Part shown: piece by piece, positions 1-7,512 of the stretch
How the letters are laid out: the number at the start of each line of letters is the position of its first letter
How positions within the stretch are numbered: the first letter of the stretch is position 1
Assembly: GCF_003940805.1 (NCBI RefSeq)
Contig: NZ_CP034328.1
Span: 806,001 to 870,000 of the forward strand
From: Tabrizicola piscis
GTDB taxonomy: Bacteria; Pseudomonadota; Alphaproteobacteria; Rhodobacterales; Rhodobacteraceae
Direction of reading: 5' to 3'
Length of the DNA stretch: 64,000 nt
Position numbers and translations under genes: made by a program
Notes under the pieces: generated by a model
What the model was told of the DNA's origin: nothing
Database searches by the model: none
The model's input: the letters and a program-made list of their open reading frames with translations, nothing else

Positions 1-215
1 GCTTGTAAGGCCTATCTATCAGGACGGCGGGTGCTGCTCCTCTCGTGCGAGGCCTTTTTTCCAGTGGCCGATAAGCAAACGCACGGGGGCTGGCTCTGAC
101 AGGATCCTGGTCCTGTTATCTGGCTCCCACCTGAGACCTCTGGCTCTCGGGAAAATCCCGGCACTCCACGGTTGCTGCGGGCCCGCCACCCTTTCCACCG
201 ATCTGACGCCGCACG

Positions 216-284
216 CCGGAGTTTTCAAAAACTCCGGACCGGAGCCTTCAAAGGCTCCGACCCGATTTCTTCAAAGAAATCGGG
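216..284 (-). terminator. Array of three tandem hairpins after the Anbu operon
   Basis: Three perfect inverted repeats follow one another at 216-237 (10-bp stem), 241-258 (8-bp stem) and 261-284 (11-bp stem). Each has the same TT-CA-AA centre. They lie just 3' of the last gene of the leftward Anbu operon, so a transcription-termination or RNA 3'-end role is plausible. None has a clear U-run on the exit side. The remaining bases 1-215 show no gene I can support. Confidence 0.5.
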
Positions 285-305
285 GCCAGACGCTCAGGAC
301 AGTGC

Positions 306-632
306 TTAGGACCGACGTGCCTTCGCGGCTTCCTTCGCCGGAACGGTCACCGGGATCAGAACCGGTTCCGCCGCGCGTTCAAAGACGCCCCGGCCCCCGA
401 TCTTGCCGTCATCTTCAGCCATACCCATGATCTGATAGGCGAACTGCACGGCGCCAAAAATGATGCCGTTGAAGAACACCATCATCAGGGCAGCGACCCA
501 GCCGATGTCAGACCCAAGGATCAGATGGCCGATCCCGGCCACATCAAGCCACACAAGACCTGCGGTAAAGACCACCGCGACGCCGAAGCCGATCGCCACG
601 CTGCGGATGTAAAGACGGACGAGTTCGGGCAT
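306..632 (-). CDS. Small two-helix membrane protein, unknown function
   Basis: This 108-residue protein is not recognised. Two hydrophobic stretches at about residues 7-29 and 43-69 predict an inner-membrane hairpin protein. The tail after residue 70 is polar, with Ala/Lys/Arg at the end. The start at 632 was chosen because GGAGG sits six bases upstream; an in-frame extension to 698 would have no such site. It is the last leftward gene after Anbu, 55 bp away, and could share that transcript, but nothing ties it functionally to the proteasome-like genes. Confidence 0.6.
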   Translation of the reverse strand: MPELVRLYIRSVAIGFGVAVVFTAGLVWLDVAGIGHLILGSDIGWVAALMMVFFNGIIFGAVQFAYQIMGMAEDDGKIGGRGVFERAAEPVLIPVTVPAKEAAKARRS

Positions 633-687
633 CGGAACCTCCATGCTGCAAGGGGAACGTAGGACTGCAGCGCCGGATTGCCAAGCC

Positions 688-1410
688 TCAGATGACAATT
701 CTTGCGAATCCGTCGCGCAGCGCGGTGGACCATGCCTCGCTCATCGCGCGAAACGCCGGGTCGCCCGCCTCGATCCGCCTGCGCAGCGTGACCTGACAGG
801 CGTCCTTCTCGATGACGGCAAGGTCCAGTGGCATCCCCACGGACAGGTTGGACCGCAGCGTCGAATCCATCGACAGCAGCACGGCCTTCTGGGCGTCGGA
901 AAGACTGGTCGAAGGCTTCACCACCCGGTCCAGGATCGGCTTGCCATATTTGTGTTCACCGATCTGCAGAAACGGGGCGTCCTCGGTCGCCTCTATGAAG
1001 TTGCCTTCGGGATAGATCAGGAACAGCCGCATCGCGCCGCCCTTGCGCTGCCCCGCGACGATCATGCTGGCACTGGCTCCTTGCGCGGCTGACAGCTTGT
1101 GGTCGATCTCTTCCCGCACCTTCGCCAGCCGGTCGCCCACGATCTCGGCCACTTTCAGCAAGGTCGGCGCCAGCATGATGCTGGTCTCGGCCGTCGCCTC
1201 TGGATCCTCGATCGCCTCGCGCAGCTGCGCCAGCGTGGTCTGGCTGACTGACAGGCTGCCCGCTGTCATGATGACGATCACCCGCTCACCCGGCTCTTCA
1301 AAGGTGAACATCTTGCGGTAGGTCGAGATATTGTCGAGCCCGGCATTGGTGCGTGTATCCGACAAGAGCACCATGCCCTCATTCAGCAAAAGCCCGACGC
1401 AGTAGGTCAT
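688..1410 (-). CDS. Anbu-type proteasome-like peptidase
   Basis: This 240-residue protein has the ancestral beta-subunit (Anbu) fold signature of the Ntn-hydrolase proteasome/HslV family. The start MTYCVG would expose Thr2 as the N-terminal nucleophile once Met is removed. Asp18 in the LLSDTR motif and Lys33 in TYRKMF fit the usual catalytic neighbours. Anbu is known to occur with an ATP-grasp, an alpha-E and a transglutaminase-like protein, exactly the three genes upstream here. The natural substrate of the family is not established. It follows the transglutaminase gene by 27 bp and is presumably co-transcribed with it. Confidence 0.9.
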   Translation of the reverse strand: MTYCVGLLLNEGMVLLSDTRTNAGLDNISTYRKMFTFEEPGERVIVIMTAGSLSVSQTTLAQLREAIEDPEATAETSIMLAPTLLKVAEIVGDRLAKVREEIDHKLSAAQGASASMIVAGQRKGGAMRLFLIYPEGNFIEATEDAPFLQIGEHKYGKPILDRVVKPSTSLSDAQKAVLLSMDSTLRSNLSVGMPLDLAVIEKDACQVTLRRRIEAGDPAFRAMSEAWSTALRDGFARIVI

Positions 1411-1437
1411 TCCCGTCTCCCTATTCCGGCGGTCAGC

Positions 1438-2244
1438 CTATTGGCTTGCCTGCAGGATCGCAACGGTCACATCCATCTCTTCCTTGCCGCCGCCCCGCGC
1501 AATGCCGCGGATGGGCGCTGCATCCTGTGCATCAAAGCCTGACCCCAACCGGATATAGCGGTCATCCGGGCAGCAGCGGTTGGCCGGGTCAAACCCGACC
1601 CAGCCCAGACCGGGCAGATGCAGCTCGGCCCAGGCATGCGCCGCCTCATGGCTTTGCCCGTCCGCATCGGCAAAGAGGTAGCCCGACACATAGCGCCCGG
1701 CCAGCCCCCGCACCCGCGCCACCGCGATCAGCGCATGCGCATGGTCCTGACACACGCCTTCACCCAAGGCGAGGGCCTCGGCCGCCGTGGTGTGGGCATG
1801 GGTCACCCCCGGCTTGTAGGCGATGGCATCCGCCACCACAGCGCTCAGCGCATGGGCCAGCGCAAGGGGATCCGCCCCCTCGGCCTGCATGGCCAGCCCG
1901 GCCAGCGCGGTATCGGCCCGCGTCGGAACTGTCGCGCGCAGATAGCAGTCCGGCGTCACGGTTTCCTTGTGGCCGCGCAAGACGCCCGTCAAGTCCACCG
2001 TGTCGATCGTGCCTTGCACCCGCACGGTCACTTCGCTGACCGGCCCGGCCACCGTCCAGCCCTGCACCTGATCCCCCGCCCCATCGCGGAACGCCGCCCC
2101 GCGCACCCCGCCCGTGACCGTCACCTCCCACTCGGACACCTTCTGCCCGGCAAAGACCGATGGCTGCAGCCGGTGGCTTTGCACAACCGACCGCACCGGG
2201 CGGTCGTAGTGATAGCGCGTCACATGATCCACCGTCAGCCGCAT
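1438..2244 (-). CDS. Transglutaminase-like cysteine protein of the Anbu operon
   Basis: This 268-residue protein has an N-terminal beta-rich bacterial transglutaminase region (about 1-90) and a transglutaminase-like core. The Cys-His-Asp triad is visible as Cys165 in GEGVCQDH, His203 in EAAHAW and Asp219 in GFDP. Members may act as peptidases or amide-forming enzymes; the reaction here is not known. Its ATG overlaps the stop of the upstream alpha-E gene by one base (TGATG), so the two are translationally coupled. The location in the Anbu operon supports a joint role with the ATP-grasp protein. Confidence 0.9.
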   Translation of the reverse strand: MRLTVDHVTRYHYDRPVRSVVQSHRLQPSVFAGQKVSEWEVTVTGGVRGAAFRDGAGDQVQGWTVAGPVSEVTVRVQGTIDTVDLTGVLRGHKETVTPDCYLRATVPTRADTALAGLAMQAEGADPLALAHALSAVVADAIAYKPGVTHAHTTAAEALALGEGVCQDHAHALIAVARVRGLAGRYVSGYLFADADGQSHEAAHAWAELHLPGLGWVGFDPANRCCPDDRYIRLGSGFDAQDAAPIRGIARGGGKEEMDVTVAILQASQ

Positions 2245-3194
2245 CAGCGCATCTCCCCGCTCAGATAGGCCTCGTTGATCGCCTGGGCGAGCACCGCCAC
2301 CTCGGCGATGAACCGCGTCAGGTATTCGTGCAGCCCCTCTTCGAAGATCGCCTCAACCGTCGCGCCCTCGATTTCCGCCTGAAGCACCCGCGCCTTGTCC
2401 TGCGCCGCCGTTTCGCGCCCATAGGCCTTGGCCACACGCCCCATGTGATTGACCAACCCGGCCGAGCAGGTGGCCAGCGACCGGGGCGACTGCGGGTTCA
2501 GGATCAGAAAGTCGGCGATCTTGGCCGCCGTCACTTCGCCCCCATAGGCCCAGTGAAACGCCCGCTGCGCCCCCATGGCGCGCAACAGCGTGGTCCATTG
2601 ATAGTTGTCCAGACCCGAGCCGACGAAATCCACCCGGGGCAGCAGGACATAGTATTTCACGTCCATCAGCCGCGCGGTATTGTCGCCACGCTCCAGATAA
2701 TACCCGATGTTCAGAAAGTTATAGCCATCATTGCGCAACAATGTGGCGTCAATCGCCCCCCGCACCATCGCAGCGTGGCGCATCACCCATTCGGTCAGGC
2801 GCGACAGTTCCAGTTCTGACCTTGGCGTGCGTTCCAGCGCTTTCAGTTCCTGGAACGCGGTGTTCAGCGCGTCCCAGACCTGCGTCGTCAGCGCCGTCCG
2901 CACGATCCGCCCGTTTTCCCGCGCCGCCGTAAAGCAACTGGCGACCGAGGACGGGTTGTCACGGTCAAAGAACAGAAAGCTTTCGATGTTCCGCTGCACC
3001 GGGTCGCCGTATTTCTTGGCGAAGGAATCGGCCATCCCCGTGGCCTGCAACAGGCTGTCCCATTCGCTGCGATAGCCGTGAACCGATGGGATCAGGCTGA
3101 TCCGGCTGCCCACTTCCAGCAGCCGCGCGACCGTATCGGCCCGTTCCATGTAGCGGGCGATCCAGTAAAGGTTGTCGGCGGTGCGGCTCAGCAT
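2244..3194 (-). CDS. Alpha-E domain protein (DUF403)
   Basis: This 316-residue, helix-rich protein opens with MLSRTADNLYWIARYMERAD, the hallmark of the alpha-E (DUF403/COG2307) family. The family accompanies circularly permuted ATP-grasp proteins and Anbu; its biochemical role is unknown. The frame is open another 76 codons upstream, but those codons translate a palindromic repeat rather than family sequence. GGAGGG stands directly before the ATG at 3194, so I place the start there. The stop overlaps the transglutaminase start. Confidence 0.92.
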   Translation of the reverse strand: MLSRTADNLYWIARYMERADTVARLLEVGSRISLIPSVHGYRSEWDSLLQATGMADSFAKKYGDPVQRNIESFLFFDRDNPSSVASCFTAARENGRIVRTALTTQVWDALNTAFQELKALERTPRSELELSRLTEWVMRHAAMVRGAIDATLLRNDGYNFLNIGYYLERGDNTARLMDVKYYVLLPRVDFVGSGLDNYQWTTLLRAMGAQRAFHWAYGGEVTAAKIADFLILNPQSPRSLATCSAGLVNHMGRVAKAYGRETAAQDKARVLQAEIEGATVEAIFEEGLHEYLTRFIAEVAVLAQAINEAYLSGEMR

Positions 3195-3219
3195 GAGTAG
3201 CCCTCCAGCCTTTGGGCAG

Positions 3220-3366
3220 GCCCCCCCACCCCATCCCTCCCCCACAAGGGGGGAGGGAGGTGCCCCTCCCTGCCGGCAAAGCCAAATGATCCGCCCGAAG
3301 GCAAGCACGACGATTGCGCTCCGCGCCCCCCTCCCCCCTTGTGGGGGAGGGATGGGGTGGGGGGGC
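3220..3366. repeat. Long inverted repeat in the Anbu operon spacer
   Basis: A 38-bp perfect inverted repeat has arms at about 3220-3257 and 3329-3366, separated by some 70 bp. The arms are C- or G-rich (CCCACCCCATCCCTCCCCCA type). The element sits between the alpha-E and ATP-grasp genes, which otherwise form a close-packed operon. A related half-element occurs inside the Kdo-transferase gene at about 32934-32987, so this is a dispersed palindromic repeat family. It could form a very stable mRNA hairpin between the two genes. Confidence 0.85.
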
Positions 3367-3390
3367 AAGCGACCAACATAAAACCCAAGC

Positions 3391-4800
3391 TCATTCCGCC
3401 AACACCCAGGTGTCCTTGACACCCCCCCCTTGCGAAGAGTTCACGACCAGCGACCCTTCCTTCAGCGCAACCCGCGTCAGCCCGCCGGGAACCAGTTCGA
3501 TCCGTTCCCCCACAAGGCAATAAGGCCGAAGGTCCACATGCCGGGGTGCCACGCCTTCCTCGACAAAGGTCGGCACCGAGGACAGCGCAAGCGTCGGTTG
3601 CGCGATGTAATTGCCCGGGTCCTCGACAATCTTGGCGCGGAAGCGCTCCACCTCCTCGCGGCTGGACTTCGGCCCGACCAGCATCCCGTAGCCGCCCGAG
3701 CCATGGACCTCTTTCACCACCAGCTCCGGCAACTGGTCCAGCACATATTTCAGATCGTCCGACTTGCCGCATTGCCAGGTTGGCACGTTCTTCAGGATCG
3801 GCTCTTCGCCCAGATAGAACCGCACCATATCAGGCACATAGCAGTAGACCGCCTTGTCATCGGCCACGCCTGCCCCCGGCGCGGAACAGATGCTGACCCC
3901 GCCAGACCGGTACACGTCCATCAACCCCGGGATGCCCAGCATGCTGTCGGGGCGAAAGCACAGCGGGTCCAGATAAGCGTCATCAATCCGCCGATAGATC
4001 ACATCCACCCGGCGCGGACCTTCCGTCGTGCGCATCCAGCAATATTCGCCGTCAACGAACAGGTCCTGCCCCTCAACCAGTTCGACCCCCATCAGGTCCG
4101 CCAGCAGCGAATGTTCATAATAGGCAGAATTGAAATGCCCCGGCGTCAGGATCACGACCGTCGGCTCACCCTTGCACTTTTTTGGGGCCACACTGGCCAG
4201 CGTGCGCCGCAGCTTTTCAGAATAGCCATCCACCGGCTCGATCCGGTTTTCCCGGAACAGTTCGGGAAACATCCGCATCATGATCTCGCGGGATTCCAGC
4301 ATATAGCTGACCCCGCTTGGTGTGCGGCAGTTATCCTCAAGCACATAGAACTCGTCCGGTCCGGTGCGCACGATGTCGATGCCGACGATGTGGCTATAGA
4401 CCCCCTTTGACGGCACAAACCCCGCGACGGCCTTTTCATAGGCCTCGTTCTGGTAGACCAGCCGCGCCGGGATGCGGCCGGCGCGAATGATCTCGCCCCG
4501 CCCGTAGACATCGACAAGAAAGGCATTCAACGCCCGGGCCCGCTGCTTGATCCCGCGTTCAAGCTTGGCCCATTCGGCCGCAGCGAACACCCGGGGAAAC
4601 ATGTCGAAGGGGATCAGCCGATCCGGGTCGCCGCCTTCGCCGTAGACGGCAAAGGTGATCCCGATCCGCCGGAACAGTGCCTCGGCTTCCGCCTGCTTCA
4701 GGCTGCGCAGTTCCTGCGGCATCGCCGCCACCCAATCGTCAAGCCGCGCATAGGGGGGGCGCACGCCCGTGCCCTGATACATTTCGTTGAACTGCGTCAC
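3391..4800 (-). CDS. Circularly permuted ATP-grasp protein (DUF404/DUF407)
   Basis: This 469-residue protein belongs to the circularly permuted ATP-grasp type 2 family (COG2308). Family-typical stretches include FNEMYQGTGVRPPY near the N terminus, ILTPGHFNSAYYEHSLLAD and the glycine-rich VHGSGGYGMLVGP. The family is expected to form amide bonds at ATP expense, but no product is established. The start is assigned to GTG at 4800, giving the usual length, with a G-rich SD just upstream. The frame stays open another 126 codons into low-complexity sequence. It is the first gene of the leftward Anbu operon. Confidence 0.88.
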   Translation of the reverse strand: MTQFNEMYQGTGVRPPYARLDDWVAAMPQELRSLKQAEAEALFRRIGITFAVYGEGGDPDRLIPFDMFPRVFAAAEWAKLERGIKQRARALNAFLVDVYGRGEIIRAGRIPARLVYQNEAYEKAVAGFVPSKGVYSHIVGIDIVRTGPDEFYVLEDNCRTPSGVSYMLESREIMMRMFPELFRENRIEPVDGYSEKLRRTLASVAPKKCKGEPTVVILTPGHFNSAYYEHSLLADLMGVELVEGQDLFVDGEYCWMRTTEGPRRVDVIYRRIDDAYLDPLCFRPDSMLGIPGLMDVYRSGGVSICSAPGAGVADDKAVYCYVPDMVRFYLGEEPILKNVPTWQCGKSDDLKYVLDQLPELVVKEVHGSGGYGMLVGPKSSREEVERFRAKIVEDPGNYIAQPTLALSSVPTFVEEGVAPRHVDLRPYCLVGERIELVPGGLTRVALKEGSLVVNSSQGGGVKDTWVLAE

Positions 4801-5367
4801 GCCGTCACCCCCACTCTGCCGCCCCACTAGAACAGGCGGCTTCGGCCACGAAAAGTCCCCTCTTCGGAAATTTCGCCCGCCATGTGACCATCCGCCCATG
4901 TTTTGGGCAATTGTTGTGTGACACCGGTCCCCATCCTGGGGTCGTCCGCGCTTTTGCCGCCCGCCGCCGCACCAGCGCCCGGATTTGCCCTTGCTGTCCG
5001 ATCCGCATGGCACCCTCCGCAAGGCCACGTCCACAAGGCCCGTCTGCTGGGTCCGCCGCTGGGCACGTCTGCTGGGCCCATGTGCCTGACCCCGTCTGTT
5101 GGGCCCCGTCTGCCATGCCCCCGTGCAAGGCACCATCTGCAAAGCCCCGCCCAATTGACCGCGCGCCCTGGTGTACAAAGGTCCGCGCAGCCCATGTCAC
5201 CACAAGCCATCGCTCAACCCGCGCCAGCGCCACAACCGCCCGTTCCTTGAAAATTCCTTAACGCGGCCCACTAACACCTTGAAATCATTAAACTACCATA
5301 TGTGTCCCTTGCAGGGACACTTCCCCCACACCCTTGCACCCCCCCGCCCCCGTGCTACCTTCTCCAC
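4801..5367. other. Intergenic region with degenerate short repeats
   Basis: About 570 bp between two divergent genes carries no protein I can support. Its centre (5041-5140) contains roughly five imperfect copies of a CGTCTGCTGGGCCC-like motif at irregular spacing. The segment at 5225-5320 is less GC-rich and must hold the promoter of the exonuclease gene. It ends in a dispersed-repeat candidate listed separately. Confidence 0.5.
5277..5320 (+). repeat. Candidate dispersed element with TGTCCC/GGGACA hairpin
   Basis: TCATTAAACTACC is followed by a perfect 7-bp hairpin GTGTCCC-TTGCA-GGGACAC (5302-5320). A reverse-complement relative sits at about 32507-32547, with TCATTGAAACTACC and TGTCCC-GGGCA-GGGACA, so both parts recur together. 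This copy lies 48 bp upstream of the exonuclease start codon. Its function is unknown: a mobile intergenic repeat, or a regulatory or RNA element. Confidence 0.5.
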
Positions 5368-6378
5368 ATGGCCCAGCCCGTCCTCACCTTCACCGACCGC
5401 GGCATCTACTGCCCTGCTGGTGATTTCTACATCGACCCCTGGCGCCCCGTCCCCCGCGCCCTCATCACCCACGGCCATTCTGACCACGCCCGCTCCGGCA
5501 TGGGGGCCTACCTTGCCACCACCCACGCCCTGCCCGTGATCCGCCGCCGCCTTGGCCCCATCACCGCCGAAGGCATCCCCTACGGCGAGACCCGCGAGGT
5601 TGGCGGCGCGACCGTCTCCTTCCACCCCGCAGGCCATGTGCCGGGCTCCGCCCAGATCCGGGTCGAGGTCGGGGGCGAGGTCTGGGTCGTCTCGGGCGAT
5701 TACAAGACCGAACCCGACGGCCTGGCCGAGGCTTTCGCCCCCGTCGCCTGCGACACCTTCATCTCGGAGTGCACCTTCGGCCTTCCCGTCTTCCGCTGGG
5801 ACCCGCAGCCAAAGGTCATGTCGGGCATCGCCGACTGGTGGGCCGCCAATGCCGCCGCGGGCAAGACGTCGATCCTTGGGGCCTACAGCTTCGGCAAGGC
5901 TCAGCGCCTGATGGCGGGTCTGCCCCGGATCGGCCCGATCCTGACCCACGGCGCGGTTGAGGAGATGACCGAGGTCCTGCGTCAGCAGGGCTACCCCCTG
6001 CCCCCCACCATCCGCGCCACGGCCGACGTCACCGCCAAGACGCACCCCGGCGCGCTGGTCATCGCCCCGCCGTCCGCCCTTGGCTCCGCCTGGGCCACCC
6101 GCCTTGGCCCGGCGGAGGAGGCGTTCGTGTCCGGCTGGATGGCCGTCCGCGGCATCCGCCGCCGCCGCGCGCTTGGCACCGGCTTTGTCCTGTCCGACCA
6201 CGCCGACTGGGCCGGTCTGAACGAAGCGATCCGCGCGACCGGGGCCGAACGGGTTTTCGTCACCCACGGCTACACCGCCCCGTTCCGGCACTGGCTGGAA
6301 ACGCAAGGCTATGACGCCGGGATCGTGGAAACCCAGTTCACCGGCGACGACGCTGACACCGAGGTTGTGACCGGCTGA
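5368..6378 (+). CDS. Ligase-associated DNA exonuclease (metallo-beta-lactamase fold)
   Basis: This 336-residue protein is of the MBL/beta-CASP type. The metal motif HGHSDH falls at residues 35-40, with later motifs AGHVPGSAQI, SGDYKTE and SDHADW. This family is called the ligase-associated exonuclease because it is usually adjacent to an ATP-dependent DNA ligase (and a Lhr-type helicase) in a DNA-repair cassette. The ligase is indeed present at 7513, but two unrelated genes lie between. ATG at 5368 was chosen because the family N terminus begins here; the longer frame upstream is proline-rich noise. Confidence 0.92.
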   Translation: MAQPVLTFTDRGIYCPAGDFYIDPWRPVPRALITHGHSDHARSGMGAYLATTHALPVIRRRLGPITAEGIPYGETREVGGATVSFHPAGHVPGSAQIRVEVGGEVWVVSGDYKTEPDGLAEAFAPVACDTFISECTFGLPVFRWDPQPKVMSGIADWWAANAAAGKTSILGAYSFGKAQRLMAGLPRIGPILTHGAVEEMTEVLRQQGYPLPPTIRATADVTAKTHPGALVIAPPSALGSAWATRLGPAEEAFVSGWMAVRGIRRRRALGTGFVLSDHADWAGLNEAIRATGAERVFVTHGYTAPFRHWLETQGYDAGIVETQFTGDDADTEVVTG

Positions 6379-6384
6379 TCAGGC

Positions 6385-6714
6385 TCAGCGCTGCTTGGCC
6401 CAGTCATGCAGCGCGATCAGCACGCGCCGCAAGGCTGCCCCGCGTGGGGTCAGGTGGTAGCCCGGCACCGGGTCGCCCGTGTCGCGGTGGCAAAGGATAT
6501 CCCGATCAACAAGCTCTTTCAGACGCTCGGCCAGCAGGCGGTCACTGATCCCGGGGATGGCGTTGCGGATCTCGGCAAAGCGGTGCTTGCCATGGACCAC
6601 GGCCCAGATCACTGCGCCGACCCAACGCTTGCCCACAAGCTCTGCCGCGTCCTGAAACGCCGCGTCGAACGGCCCTTTGCCGATCCAGCCATCCTGATCA
6701 CGCGCCTTGTCCAT
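6385..6714 (-). CDS. HxlR-family transcriptional regulator
   Basis: This 109-residue winged-helix protein is of the HxlR (DUF24/MarR-like) family. The core LVGKRWVGAVIWAV, RFAEIRNAIPGISDRLLAERLKEL and the wing ending in YHLTPRG are typical. It lacks an obvious N-terminal redox cysteine; the single Cys lies in the wing (DILCHRD). It ends 6 bp from the end of the convergent exonuclease gene and is divergent from the isochorismatase-type hydrolase, which it probably controls. A TACT-N7-AGTA site lies between them. Confidence 0.9.
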   Translation of the reverse strand: MDKARDQDGWIGKGPFDAAFQDAAELVGKRWVGAVIWAVVHGKHRFAEIRNAIPGISDRLLAERLKELVDRDILCHRDTGDPVPGYHLTPRGAALRRVLIALHDWAKQR

Positions 6715-6781
6715 TCCGTGACGCTAGCCGATTTCACATCTGCTTTCGACCCTGCTTGAAACTGCCATAGCTAACGATACA

Positions 6782-6797
6782 TACTTACTTATAGTAA
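6782..6797. promoter_or_regulatory. Candidate HxlR-family operator
   Basis: TACT (6782-6785) is separated by seven bases from AGTA (6793-6796), and TTACT-TAT-AGTAA (6785-6797) is a perfect palindrome. The spacing equals the TACT-N7-AGTA box I recall for the HxlR-family regulator YodB of Bacillus. It sits 21 bp upstream of the hydrolase ATG and 68 bp from the regulator ATG, a natural place for an operator serving both. Confidence 0.5.
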
Positions 6798-6817
6798 TCG
6801 ATGATCAAGAGGGCTCC

Positions 6818-7453
6818 ATGCAATCGATCAACACGCTCACACCCCAGAACTCTGTCCTTTGCCTGATCGACCACCAGCCCTGGGTTGCCTTTCCGATCCA
6901 CTCCATCACGCCTGAGGTGTTGACAAACAATGTCCTGGCCCTTGCCAAGACCGCAAAGGCGCTGGAGGTTCCGACCATCCTCAGCACGATCAACGCCAAG
7001 GGCGGGCCGCTGAACGATCCCCTTTTTGCCGGGCTGTCCGACCTTCACCCCGGGGCAGAGCCGATTGACCGGCGCAACACCAACGCCTGGGCCGACCCGG
7101 CCTTTGTGGCCGCCGTGCAGGCGACGGACCGCAAGAAGCTGGTGATGGCGGGGCTTTGGACCGAGGTCTGCCTGGCCCAGACTGCCCTTTCTGCGCTGAA
7201 CGCAGGGTATGAGGTCTATTTCGTCTCAGACGCCTCAGGCGGGCTGTCGACCGAGTCGCATGAACGGGCCTGCCAGCGGATGATCCAGGCCGGCGCGGTT
7301 CCGATGACATGGTTCGCGGTCGCCGCCGAATGGTGCCCCGACAACACCGCGCCGGAATATCCACGGATGTATCCGATTGCGCTGGCCCATGGGGGCGGGG
7401 TCCAATGGGCGGTGGAATACATCATGGCAAACCTGCCGCGCCAAGCGGGCTGA
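6818..7453 (+). CDS. Isochorismatase-family cysteine hydrolase (YcaC-like)
   Basis: This 211-residue protein is of the isochorismatase-like hydrolase superfamily. Asp18 in CLIDHQ and Cys118 in LWTEVCLA are the expected catalytic residues, with a Lys near residue 61 (NAKGGP) completing the triad. YcaC-like members hydrolyse small amides or related compounds; the substrate cannot be read from sequence. It is divergent from an HxlR regulator and probably controlled by it. The pair interrupts the exonuclease-ligase DNA-repair cassette, which suggests insertion as a unit. Confidence 0.88.
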   Translation: MQSINTLTPQNSVLCLIDHQPWVAFPIHSITPEVLTNNVLALAKTAKALEVPTILSTINAKGGPLNDPLFAGLSDLHPGAEPIDRRNTNAWADPAFVAAVQATDRKKLVMAGLWTEVCLAQTALSALNAGYEVYFVSDASGGLSTESHERACQRMIQAGAVPMTWFAVAAEWCPDNTAPEYPRMYPIALAHGGGVQWAVEYIMANLPRQAG

Positions 7454-7512
7454 CGCCGGTTGCGCCATCACGCATTCGCCTTGCCGGGGAAAGGCGCTAT
7501 CCTTCCCCCACA

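Noticed and set aside
19..228. A 69-codon frame on - strand at the window start
   Set aside because: No SD, no domain, and it runs into the hairpin array; treated as non-coding.
4805..5233. Gly/Ala-rich open frames in the intergenic region before the exonuclease
   Set aside because: They arise from the degenerate short repeats; no start signal and no family resemblance.
5293..6306. A 337-codon open frame antisense to the exonuclease gene
   Set aside because: Gly/Asp/Ala-rich shadow typical of GC-rich DNA; the sense frame has the HGHSDH metal motif.
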